Positions 43,160-62,100 of a stretch of 64,000 bases of DNA are shown piece after piece. A program made the translations under genes and the position numbers. This DNA is from Amorphoplanes friuliensis DSM 7358 (GTDB taxonomy: Bacteria > Actinomycetota > Actinomycetes > Mycobacteriales > Micromonosporaceae), in NCBI RefSeq assembly GCF_000494755.1, contig NC_022657.1, positions 5,060,001-5,124,000 on the forward strand. Direction: 5' to 3'. The notes under the pieces are model-generated. The model saw nothing but the letters and a program-made list of their open reading frames with translations. It ran no database searches and was not told the DNA's origin. The stretch's first letter is position 1, and the number at the start of each line of letters is the position of its first letter.

Positions 43160-44877
43160 CGGACCTGCTGCCGATCGCGACCGCGCCGCGGACCCGGGCC
43201 GCACTGCGTGTCCTGGTCCGGCCGCACCGGGCCCGGCTGGCCGGTGCGCTCGCCCTGCTGGTCGCCGGGACCGCCGCCGGACTGGTGACCCCGCCGCTGC
43301 TCGGGCGCATCGTCGACCTGGCGACCTCCGGCGGCAGTGTCACCGCGATCGTCGTCACCGGCGCCGGACTGGTGGCGGCCGCCGTGATCGAGGCGGGGCT
43401 GGCCGGCCTCGGTGTCGCGCTGCTCGCGCAGGTCGGCGAGGGCATGCTGGCCCGGCTGCGGGAACGGTTCGTCGAGTCCGCCCTGCGCCTGCCGCTGGAA
43501 CAGGTCGAACGGGCGGGCGCCGGCGACCTCACCTCCCGGGTCACCAACGACGTCGCGGTGATCGCCGAGGCGACCCGTTCGGCGCTGCCGGAGTTCACCC
43601 GGGCGCTGCTCACCATCGGGCTCACCCTGGCGGGCCTGGCCGTGCTCGACTGGCGCTTCCTGGTCGCGGCGCTGATCGCGGTGCCGGTGCAGGCGTACAC
43701 CGTGCGGTGGTACGCGCGTCGAGCCGTACCTCTCTATGCCCGGCAGCGGGTCGCGGTCGCCGCCCAGCAGCATCACCTGCTGTCCACGATCGACGGTGCC
43801 CCCACCATCCGGGCCTTCCGCCTGGCCGGCGAGCACGGCGAGCTGGTCGCTTCCCGGTCACAGCAGGCGGTCGACCTGCTGCTGCGGGGCATCGCGCTGC
43901 AGACCCGCTTCTACGCCCGCCTGCACGTCGCGGAGTTCCTCGGGCTGGCGGCCGTGCTCGCCACCGGCTTCTTCCTGGTACGCGGCGACAGCGTCAGCCT
44001 CGGCACCGCAACCGCGGCCGCCCTGTACTTCCACGGTCTGTTCGGCCCGATCAACGTGGCGCTGGCACTGGTCGACGACGCCCAGGCGGCCGCCTCCGGG
44101 CTGGACCGCCTCGTCGGAGTGGCCGACCTCGACCCGGCCGACGAGCCGCCGGCCGAGCGCCGCGACGACGTGGCGCACGCGGTGGTCGTCAGCGGCCTCG
44201 ACTTCTCCTACCGCGCCGGCCGCCCGGTGCTGCACGGCATCGACCTCACCATCGCCCGGGGCGAGCGTGTCGCCGTGGTCGGCTCCAGCGGCGCCGGCAA
44301 GACCACCCTGGCCAAGGTGATCGCCGGGGTGCACCAGCCGACCGCCGGCACCGTGACCGTCCCGGCCGGCGAGGTCGCGCTGATCACGCAAGAGGTCCAC
44401 GTCTTCGCCGGTACGCTCGCCGACGACCTGCGACTGGCCCGCCCGGACGCGACCGACGACGAGGTCCGCGCCGCCCTGACCGCGGTGGACGCGCTCGACT
44501 GGGTCGAGCAGCTGCCCGACGGTGTGGAGACCGAGGTCGGGTCGGGCGGGCACGTGCTGACCGCCGCGCAGGCCCAGCAGCTGGCGTTCGCCCGGCTCAT
44601 CCTGGCCGACCCGCCCGTGGCCATCCTCGACGAGGCGACCGCGGAGGCCGGCAGCGCCGGTGCACGCCTGCTCGAACGGGTCGCCTCGGCCGCGTTGCGG
44701 GGGCGTACCGCCGTGATCGTCGCTCACCGGCTGACCCAGGCGATGACCGCCGACCGGGTCGTCGTGCTCCAGGACGGCCGGATCGCCGAGATCGGCTCCC
44801 ACGCCGAGCTGATCACGCGCGACGGGCCGTACGCGGTCCTCTGGCAGGCCTGGTCGGACCAGCGCGCCCAGCACTAA
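43156..44877 (+). CDS. ABC exporter half-transporter with degenerate signature
   Basis: A 573-residue partner, ATG 43156 overlapping the previous stop. Six helices are followed by an ATPase domain with a normal Walker A VGSSGAGKTTLAKV near 375 and Walker B VAILDEATAEAG near 489. The signature, however, is HVLTAAQAQQLAFARL instead of LSGGQ. Its Walker motifs pair with the good signature of the partner to form one competent site; the other site is defective in all three motifs. The 3' end overlaps the convergent methyltransferase by four bases. Confidence 0.9.
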   Translation: MTDLLPIATAPRTRAALRVLVRPHRARLAGALALLVAGTAAGLVTPPLLGRIVDLATSGGSVTAIVVTGAGLVAAAVIEAGLAGLGVALLAQVGEGMLARLRERFVESALRLPLEQVERAGAGDLTSRVTNDVAVIAEATRSALPEFTRALLTIGLTLAGLAVLDWRFLVAALIAVPVQAYTVRWYARRAVPLYARQRVAVAAQQHHLLSTIDGAPTIRAFRLAGEHGELVASRSQQAVDLLLRGIALQTRFYARLHVAEFLGLAAVLATGFFLVRGDSVSLGTATAAALYFHGLFGPINVALALVDDAQAAASGLDRLVGVADLDPADEPPAERRDDVAHAVVVSGLDFSYRAGRPVLHGIDLTIARGERVAVVGSSGAGKTTLAKVIAGVHQPTAGTVTVPAGEVALITQEVHVFAGTLADDLRLARPDATDDEVRAALTAVDALDWVEQLPDGVETEVGSGGHVLTAAQAQQLAFARLILADPPVAILDEATAEAGSAGARLLERVASAALRGRTAVIVAHRLTQAMTADRVVVLQDGRIAEIGSHAELITRDGPYAVLWQAWSDQRAQH

Positions 44878-45941
44878 GGACGCACCTCGTAGACGTTGTT
44901 GAACGGGGTCTGCGCCGCCAGCCGGAAGTGGGTGAAACCGGCCTGCTCGGTGACGTCACGGATACGCGCGGGACCGGCCTGGGTGCCGAGTGCGGCGCCG
45001 ACCGGCTGGGACAGCGAGGCCGGGGTGCACAGCAGCGTGGAGAAGCCGTAGTAGGCCCGGCCCACGGGATTGAGATTCCCCTCGACCCGGTCCTCCGCCG
45101 CCGGTTCGACGATCATCCAGGTGCCGGTGGGGGCGATGGCCGCGCGCACGTGCCGGGCCGCGCCGACCGGGTCACCCATGTCGTGCAGCGAGTCGAACAT
45201 GGTCACCAGGTCGTAGCCCGAACCGGTGAAGCCGGTGGCCGCGGCGACCTCGAAGCTCGCACGATCGGCGACGTCGGCGGCCCGGGTACGGGCGACAGCC
45301 ACCGAGTGCTCGTGGTAGTCCGATCCCACGAACGTCGACCGGGGAAACGCTTCCGCCATCAGGATGGTCGCTGCGCCGTGCCCGCAGCCCACGTCGGCGA
45401 CCCGGGCGCCCGTCCGCAGCCGTTCCAGCACGCCGTCGAGGGCCGGCAACCAGTCGGTGACGAGGTTGGCCGCGTACCCGGGCCGGAAAAAACGCTCGCA
45501 GCCGAGGTGGACGTCGGTGTTGTGTTCGTGCCAGCCCAGCCCGCCGGTGCGGCGTGCCGCCTCGACCACCAGGGAGGTGTCGCTCACCGCGCCGAGCGCG
45601 ATCTGGAAGAAGCCGGGCAGGAACGCGGGGCTGCTCTCGTCGGTCAGCGCCACGACGTGCTCGGGTGGCAGCGTGTACCGGCCGGTGCCCGGGTCGTAGG
45701 TGACGAACCGGCCGGCCGCCTGCGCGTTCAGCCATTCCCGGGCGTAGGGCTCGCCGGTCCCGGTGCCCGCCGCGAGCTCTGCCGCCGTCGCCGGGCCGTG
45801 TGCCGCCAGGTGCCGGTAGTAACCGAGCTTGTCGCCCATGACGACCAGGGCGCAGTTGAGTGTGGCGCCCACCTCGTCGACGGCTCGGAAGACGAACGCC
45901 ATCAGCTGGTCGGTGTCGATCGGTGCTTCTGTGCTGGTCAT
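44874..45941 (-). CDS. SAM-dependent methyltransferase with N-terminal dimerisation helices
   Basis: A 355-residue enzyme of the Rv2258c-like type. ATG 45941 follows GAGGGAGC; the longer frame to 46007 is not needed. The first ~120 residues form a winged-helix-like dimerisation domain (LGYYRHLAAHGPATAAELAA). Motif I is VADVGCGHGAATILMAEAFP near residue 178, then FVGSDYHEHSV and LVTMFDSLHDMGDP. The substrate is unknown; it might tailor the siderophore or an aromatic metabolite. It is divergent from a LysR gene that may control it. Confidence 0.82.
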   Translation of the reverse strand: MTSTEAPIDTDQLMAFVFRAVDEVGATLNCALVVMGDKLGYYRHLAAHGPATAAELAAGTGTGEPYAREWLNAQAAGRFVTYDPGTGRYTLPPEHVVALTDESSPAFLPGFFQIALGAVSDTSLVVEAARRTGGLGWHEHNTDVHLGCERFFRPGYAANLVTDWLPALDGVLERLRTGARVADVGCGHGAATILMAEAFPRSTFVGSDYHEHSVAVARTRAADVADRASFEVAAATGFTGSGYDLVTMFDSLHDMGDPVGAARHVRAAIAPTGTWMIVEPAAEDRVEGNLNPVGRAYYGFSTLLCTPASLSQPVGAALGTQAGPARIRDVTEQAGFTHFRLAAQTPFNNVYEVRP

Positions 45942-46030
45942 CGGATGCTCCCTCGGGTCGGACGGCCGAACGTTTGTGACCGTAAGCGCGGGGTGCATTA
46001 GCATCAATACCGTTTACTGGAGGCCCATCA

Positions 46031-46969
46031 GTGAAGCTAATAGGTCTGGTCCGCAGCATCCGGGCGCTGGGCGAGGTCGCGGAGCAGGGATCGTTCTCCG
46101 CAGCCGCCGGTGTGCTGGGCCTGACCCAGTCGGCCGTGAGTCAGCACATCGCCGCCCTGGAACGCGAAACCGGGCTCCGGCTCGTCGACCGCGGCACCCG
46201 CCCGATGGCGCTGACCGAGGCCGGGCACGTCCTGGTCCGGCACGGCCGGACTATCAACGCCCGCCTGGAGGCAGCCGAACAGGAACTCGCCGAGATCGCC
46301 GGCCACCGCGCCGGCCGGCTGCGGTTCGGTAGCTTCCCGACCGCGTTGACGACCTTCGTGCCGGCCGCGCTCGGTCGCCTGCGCACCGAACATCCCACCA
46401 TCGTGCTGACCGTTGTCGACGACCACATGCAGGGCCTGGTGCCGCGACTCACCGACGGCGGACTCGACCTGGCCGTGGTCTACGACCACGAGGCCCTCCC
46501 CGCCGCGACGACCGGTCCGCTGCGCCGGGTGCACCTGTTCGACGACCCCTACCGGGTCATCCTTCCCGCGAGGCACCGGCTGGCCCGGCGCCGTACGGCG
46601 CTGTCTCTGGCGGATCTGGCGGACGAGGACTGGGTGGGCGGCCACAGCGGCAGCGCCTGGTTCCGGATCGTCCGGCACGCCTGCCGCGCGGCTGGGTTCG
46701 ACCCCCGCATCCAGCTGTCCTCCGACGACTACCGGGCGGTGCAGGCGTTCGTGGCCGCCGGGCTGGGCGTCGCGCTCATCCCCGGCCTGGGACTCGTGAG
46801 CCCGACCGCGGGGGTGGAGGTCCGCCGGTTGCGCGCCGGCGCCCCCGTCCGGCGGATCAGCGTGGCCCACCTCGACGACGAGGGGCAACCACCCGGCGTA
46901 CGCGCCATGATCGCCATCCTGGTCGATGTCACCAGCCATCTCCGACGAGCGGAACCACGTCGCTCATGA
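46031..46969 (+). CDS. LysR-family transcriptional regulator
   Basis: A 312-residue regulator, GTG 46031 behind GGAGG. The winged helix-turn-helix occupies the first 65 residues (GSFSAAAGVLGLTQSAVSQH, IAALERETGLRLVDR); the effector domain is a periplasmic-binding-like fold (RLRFGSFPTALTTFVPAALG). LysR proteins usually control a divergent gene, here the methyltransferase, through the 89-base intergenic region. An ATTAGC/GCTAAT inverted pair at 45998 and 46036 is present but not a convincing operator. Confidence 0.9.
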   Translation: MKLIGLVRSIRALGEVAEQGSFSAAAGVLGLTQSAVSQHIAALERETGLRLVDRGTRPMALTEAGHVLVRHGRTINARLEAAEQELAEIAGHRAGRLRFGSFPTALTTFVPAALGRLRTEHPTIVLTVVDDHMQGLVPRLTDGGLDLAVVYDHEALPAATTGPLRRVHLFDDPYRVILPARHRLARRRTALSLADLADEDWVGGHSGSAWFRIVRHACRAAGFDPRIQLSSDDYRAVQAFVAAGLGVALIPGLGLVSPTAGVEVRRLRAGAPVRRISVAHLDDEGQPPGVRAMIAILVDVTSHLRRAEPRRS

Positions 46970-47813
46970 ATCGCTCGAGCTGACGTTCGGCGTCCGCCAG
47001 TGGCCAGACGAACAACTGGCCGACGCCCGCGGCGGCGTAGGCCCGCGCGACGTCCGCACAGTGCTCGGCCGATCCGACGAGGAGCCGCCCCGCCAGCGCC
47101 TCCATCGGCCGCTTCAGCAGCACTCCGAGCGCGCTGAGGTGCGCCTCCCGCTCGCGCTCGTCCTCGGTCACATACATCCACATCGTCGCCAGCGAGCAGG
47201 GCAAGCTGACGGCCGCCACCCGCTCCGGCGTCGTGTTGTACGCCGAGGCCAACCACCCGTCGCCGAGCCGCGCGACCCGCCGCAGGCCGGCAGCCGACCC
47301 CCAGCTCGCCACCCAGATCGGCAGCCCGTCCGAACGCGCAGGATGCGGGCGCAGCGCCTCGTCCGCCGCGTAGAAACGCCCTTCGAACGGCGGCGCCCCC
47401 GGTGTCAGGTAGGCGCGCAACGCCTGAACCGCCTCGTCGAAGCGCGGCCACCGCTCGTCGAAAGGCACCCCCGCCGCGGCATAGTCACGCGCCGACGAAC
47501 CCGGCCCGACCCCGAGCACCAGCCGCCCACCCGACACGATGTCCAGCGCAGCCGCCGCCTTGGCCAACGCCGCCGGTCCCCGCACCACCGGCAGCGCAAC
47601 AGTCGTGACCAACTGCAGATCACCGCTCGCCTCGGCAACGCTCGCCAGCGCGACAACGGCGTCCAACCAGGGCCGCTGAAAGACCAGATGATCGTTGGCC
47701 GCCAGAGCCACATACCCGAGCCGCAGGGCCGCACCGGCGTAGGACGCCAACGTCCCCGGCCGCCACCCCGTGCCGTCAAGGTCGATCTGAGGCAGATGCG
47801 CGCCGTACCGCAT
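46929..47813 (-). CDS. LLM-class (F420-dependent type) oxidoreductase
   Basis: A 294-residue luciferase-like TIM barrel. Conserved stretches are GYVALAANDHLVF, TTVALPVVRGPAALAKAAAA, SGGRLVLGVGPGSSARDY and IWVASWGSAAGLRRVARLGD, typical of actinobacterial enzymes using F420 or FMN. It lies 21 bases after the Imm1-like gene and seems to be the last gene of the NRPS operon, so a tailoring step is possible. The 3' end overlaps the LysR gene by 41 bases. Confidence 0.87.
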   Translation of the reverse strand: MRYGAHLPQIDLDGTGWRPGTLASYAGAALRLGYVALAANDHLVFQRPWLDAVVALASVAEASGDLQLVTTVALPVVRGPAALAKAAAALDIVSGGRLVLGVGPGSSARDYAAAGVPFDERWPRFDEAVQALRAYLTPGAPPFEGRFYAADEALRPHPARSDGLPIWVASWGSAAGLRRVARLGDGWLASAYNTTPERVAAVSLPCSLATMWMYVTEDEREREAHLSALGVLLKRPMEALAGRLLVGSAEHCADVARAYAAAGVGQLFVWPLADAERQLERFMSDVVPLVGDGW

Positions 47814-47834
47814 AGCCGCGCACTGTACCGGCGA

Positions 47835-48254
47835 CTACAGCTCGTACCACTCGCCGAGGCCGGCCGGCGAGCCCGTACGCACGAACTGGCGAACGGCGTC
47901 CCACGCGTGGTCGACACTCATCACGAAGTGACCGGTGAACACCGAGTCCCCTTCCGTGCCCGGCACCTCAACCTTGCCGTCCCACGGGACGCTGCCATCC
48001 CCGACCAGCAGGAAGGACTTCGGGTCCTCGTCGACGGCGCGAAGCTGTTCGACCACTGCATGCGGACCACGAAAGCTCAGGGCGACCTGCGGGGAGTCGG
48101 CGGTCGGCAGCGAGACCTCGAGGAAGCCCTCACCTCTGGCCCGCATCGAGATGAAGTGGTTCTCCACCTCGTCGAGGTCCGAGCGCATCACCGTCGGCGA
48201 GAACCGGCCCGTCTCCGTATCCGTCGCGGACCACTCCACGGCTTCAGGAGGCAT
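47835..48254 (-). CDS. Imm1-like protein in the NRPS operon
   Basis: A 139-residue cytoplasmic protein. The C-terminal pattern FTGHFVMSVDHAWDAVRQFV, then RTGSPAGLGEWYEL, and a Trp/Gly segment SVPWDGKVEVPG recall the Imm1 family of polymorphic-toxin immunity proteins, which are common as orphans in actinobacteria. No toxin gene is nearby. ATG 48254 lies inside the end of mbtH (11-base overlap), so it is translationally linked to siderophore synthesis. Function unproven; the Imm1 label rests on pattern only. Confidence 0.55.
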   Translation of the reverse strand: MPPEAVEWSATDTETGRFSPTVMRSDLDEVENHFISMRARGEGFLEVSLPTADSPQVALSFRGPHAVVEQLRAVDEDPKSFLLVGDGSVPWDGKVEVPGTEGDSVFTGHFVMSVDHAWDAVRQFVRTGSPAGLGEWYEL

Positions 48255-48449
48255 CGATCAGGCTTTGCGGGCGCATGTCCGTCCAGGTGGTGTTGATGTG
48301 GTCCAGGCAGTCCTGGCGTCCGGCCGGGCCGTGTGTCGTGCGCCAGCCGGCCGGTACCTCGGCGAAGACCGGCCACAGGCTGTGCTGGTTCTCGTCGTTG
48401 ACCAGCACGAGGAACATACCTTCGGCGTTGTCGAACGGGTTGGTGCTCA

Positions 48450-48450
<1 letters not shown>
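48244..48450 (-). CDS. MbtH-like NRPS chaperone
   Basis: A 68-residue protein of standard MbtH length. The family signature is complete: NPFDNAEGMFLVLVNDENQ, HSLWPVFAEVPAGW, and DCLDHINTTWTDMRPQSL with the conserved Trp and Pro residues. MbtH proteins bind A domains and are often essential for their solubility and activity. Its ATG shares one base with the NRPS stop (TGATG), ensuring coupled synthesis. Confidence 0.96.
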
Positions 48451-59191
<10,741 letters not shown>

Positions 59192-59195
<4 letters not shown>

Positions 59196-62100
59196 TGCGT
59201 CTCCCACTCGGACTCGAGGTCGGCGAACTCGGCCTCGAAGCTGTCGATGTCGTCCTGGCTCAGCTCGACCAGGGTCAGGTCGGACGGGGTGTGACCACCG
59301 GCGTCCGGGTCGGCGGCGTGTGCGGCCAGCGCCCGCAGCGCCGCGCGCCAGCGGCCGGCCAGCTCGTCCACCTGCGCCTCGGTGAGCAGGTCACGCGGCC
59401 AGGTGAAGGTCGCGGTGAGCCGGGTGCCGTCCGGGTGGTCCTCGGCGGTGGCGTTGATCTCGAGCGGATAGTCCGCGGGCATGCCGTCGTCCGCACCACC
59501 ACCCCAGCCCTCACCGGCGGGCTCCCACGCGGCCTCGGCGGCATCACCGGCGGCGAAGCGCCCGAGATAGTTGAAACCGATCAACGGCTTTCCGCGTACG
59601 GCGAGCACGGGCGCACTTTCCGGGTGCAGGTAGCGCAGCAGGCCGTAGCCGACGCCGTTGTCCGGCACCGCGCGCAGGCGTTCCTTGACGGCCTTCAGAG
59701 CATCGCCGGGGTTCTCGGTCGACACCTCCAGGCGTACCGGATATTCGCTGGTGAACCACCCCACCGTGCGGGACAGGTCGGCGCCCGCCACGAGATGTTC
59801 CTCGCGCCCGTGCCCTTCGAGCATGACCAGCGCGCCCGTGCCGCCGGACCAGTCGCGCAGGGCGAGGGCCAGACCGGTCAGCAGCACGTCGTTGACACTC
59901 GCGTGGAAGCTCGCCGGGACCGTCGTCAGCAACGGGCCGGTCTCCTCCGGCGGCAGGACCAGGGCCTGCTCGGCGCAGGTGGCCACGGTGTCCCGGGCCG
60001 GGTCGAGTTCCCGGGTCCCCAGGGTGGCCGGTGGCCCGTCGAGCACCTCGGTCCAGTAGGGCAGCTGTGCCGTGGTGCCGGGTGCTGCGGCGAGTCGCTC
60101 GAGTTCGCGGGCCCAGCGCCGGAACGAGGTGCCCGCGGGCGGTAGCACGATCGGACGGCCCGCCTCCCGGTCGGCCCAGGCGGCGGCGAGGTCCGGCAGC
60201 AGGATGCGCCAGGAGACACCGTCGACGGCAAGGTGGTGCACGACCAGCAGCACGTGCCCGGGGTGCAGCAGAACGGCCTGGAGCAGCACACCGGCCGCCG
60301 GGTCCAGCCGGTCGCGGGCCGCAGCGGCCACCGTGGGCAGCGTGGCCTCGTCGTAGGTGGCCTCGCGGACCACGTCGAGCGGCGTCCCCGGTTCGGGGAT
60401 CTCCACGCCGTCCGCGGTGATCCGGGCACGCAGCAGGTCGTGCCGGTCGGTGACGGCCCGCAGCACGTCGGCGAGCCCGGTGGCGGTGAGCCCGTCCGGC
60501 GCGTGGAGCAGCATCGACTGGCTGTATCCACGGGTCGGGCCGTTCACCTCGTGCAGCCAGCGCATCACCGGGGTCAGTGGTGCGCTCCCCCACGCCTCGC
60601 GCGGGTCCTCGGTCACGACCGGTTCGGCGGCCTGGACGGTCAGGGCCAGCCCGGCCGGGGTCTTGTGCCGGAACACGTCCCGCGGGCTGATGCCGAGACC
60701 GGCCGCGCGCGCCCGGCTGACCAGCTGGATCGACACGATGCTGTCGCCGCCGAGCGTGAAGAAGTCGTCGTCGATGCCGACCGTGGGCAGCCCGAGGACC
60801 TCGGCGAAGAGGTCGCAGAGCTGCTGTTCGCGGGCGGTGCGGGCGGCCCGGCCGCCGCTGAGGGCGGAGAAGTCCGGGTCGGGCAGCGCGGCGACGTCGA
60901 GCTTGCCCGCGACCGTCCGTGGCAGCGCGTCGACCTCGACGAAGGCGGCCGGGATCATGTAGTCCGGTAGCTTGGCGCGCAGGGCGTCGACGTCGACCGG
61001 ACCGCCCACCACGTAGGCGATCAGGCGGCCGTCCCGGACAATCACGGCAGCTTGCCCGAGGGCGGCCTCGATCTCGCCCAGCTCGATGCGGAAGCCGCGC
61101 ACCTTGACCTGGCCGTCGGCGCGGCCGGCGAACTCCAGGCCGCCCGCGGCGTTCCAGCGGGCCAGGTCACCGGTGCGGTACATGCGGCTGCCGGGTTTGC
61201 CGTACGGGTCCGCGACGAACCGTTCCGCGGTCTGCGTGAGCCGGTTGAGGTAGCCGTGGGCGAGACCCGGGCCGGCGATGTACAGCTCGCCGAGAACGCC
61301 CGATGGGACCGGCTGGAGTGCTTCGTCGAGCAGGTAGGTGCGCACGTTGGCCAGCCGGTAGGGCGACCGGTCCGGCCCGTGCCAGCCGTACGCGTCCACC
61401 GAAGCCTCGGTCGGGCCGTACAGGTCGTGGCAGACCAGGCCCTCGACCGCGCAGATCTGGTGCCACAGCTGGGAATCGATGGCCTCACCACCGACAAGCA
61501 GCACCCGCAGACCCGCCTCGAGGACACCCGCCGGGATCAGCTCACGCAGATACGTCGGGGTCACGTCGAGGACGTCGACGTGGTGACGCCGCACGTAGGC
61601 GACCAGCGCGGCGTCGTCGCGGTACTCGTCGTCGTCCAGGACGTGCAGCGTGTGGCCGCCGAACAGCCACAGCAACGGTTCCCACGACCCGTCGAAGGTG
61701 AACGAGGCGACGTGGGCCACCCGCCGAGCCGGGCCCGGCATGAGCCGTTCCCGGTGACTGGCGAAGAGATTCACGATGCCCCGGTGCGGCACCACCACAC
61801 CCTTCGGGCGTCCCGTCGACCCGGACGTGTAGATCACGTACGCGGGGTCCTCGGCACCGGGCCGGGCGGGCTCGGCCACCGGCTCGCCGGCCAGGCCAGG
61901 CTCGTCGATCGGCAGCCGGGCCACGCCGGGCGGAAGCGCCGTGCCCCCGGTCGTGAGGACCAGCGCGGGCGCGGCGTCGGCGAGGATAGCGGCGATCCGG
62001 TCGGCCGGCTGGTAAGTGTCCAGCGGCAGGTAAGCCGCGCCGGACTTGAGCACACCGAGGATCGCGGGCACGGTCAACGGGCGCGGAACCGCGAGCGCAA

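Noticed and set aside
45998..46041. ATTAGC/GCTAAT inverted pair as a LysR operator
   Set aside because: The halves are too far apart and one lies within the coding start; no T-N11-A box stands out.
59196..59207. GTG 59207 as start of the large NRPS
   Set aside because: GTG 59195 gives the usual 4-bp overlap with the upstream stop and a GGGAG at the right distance.
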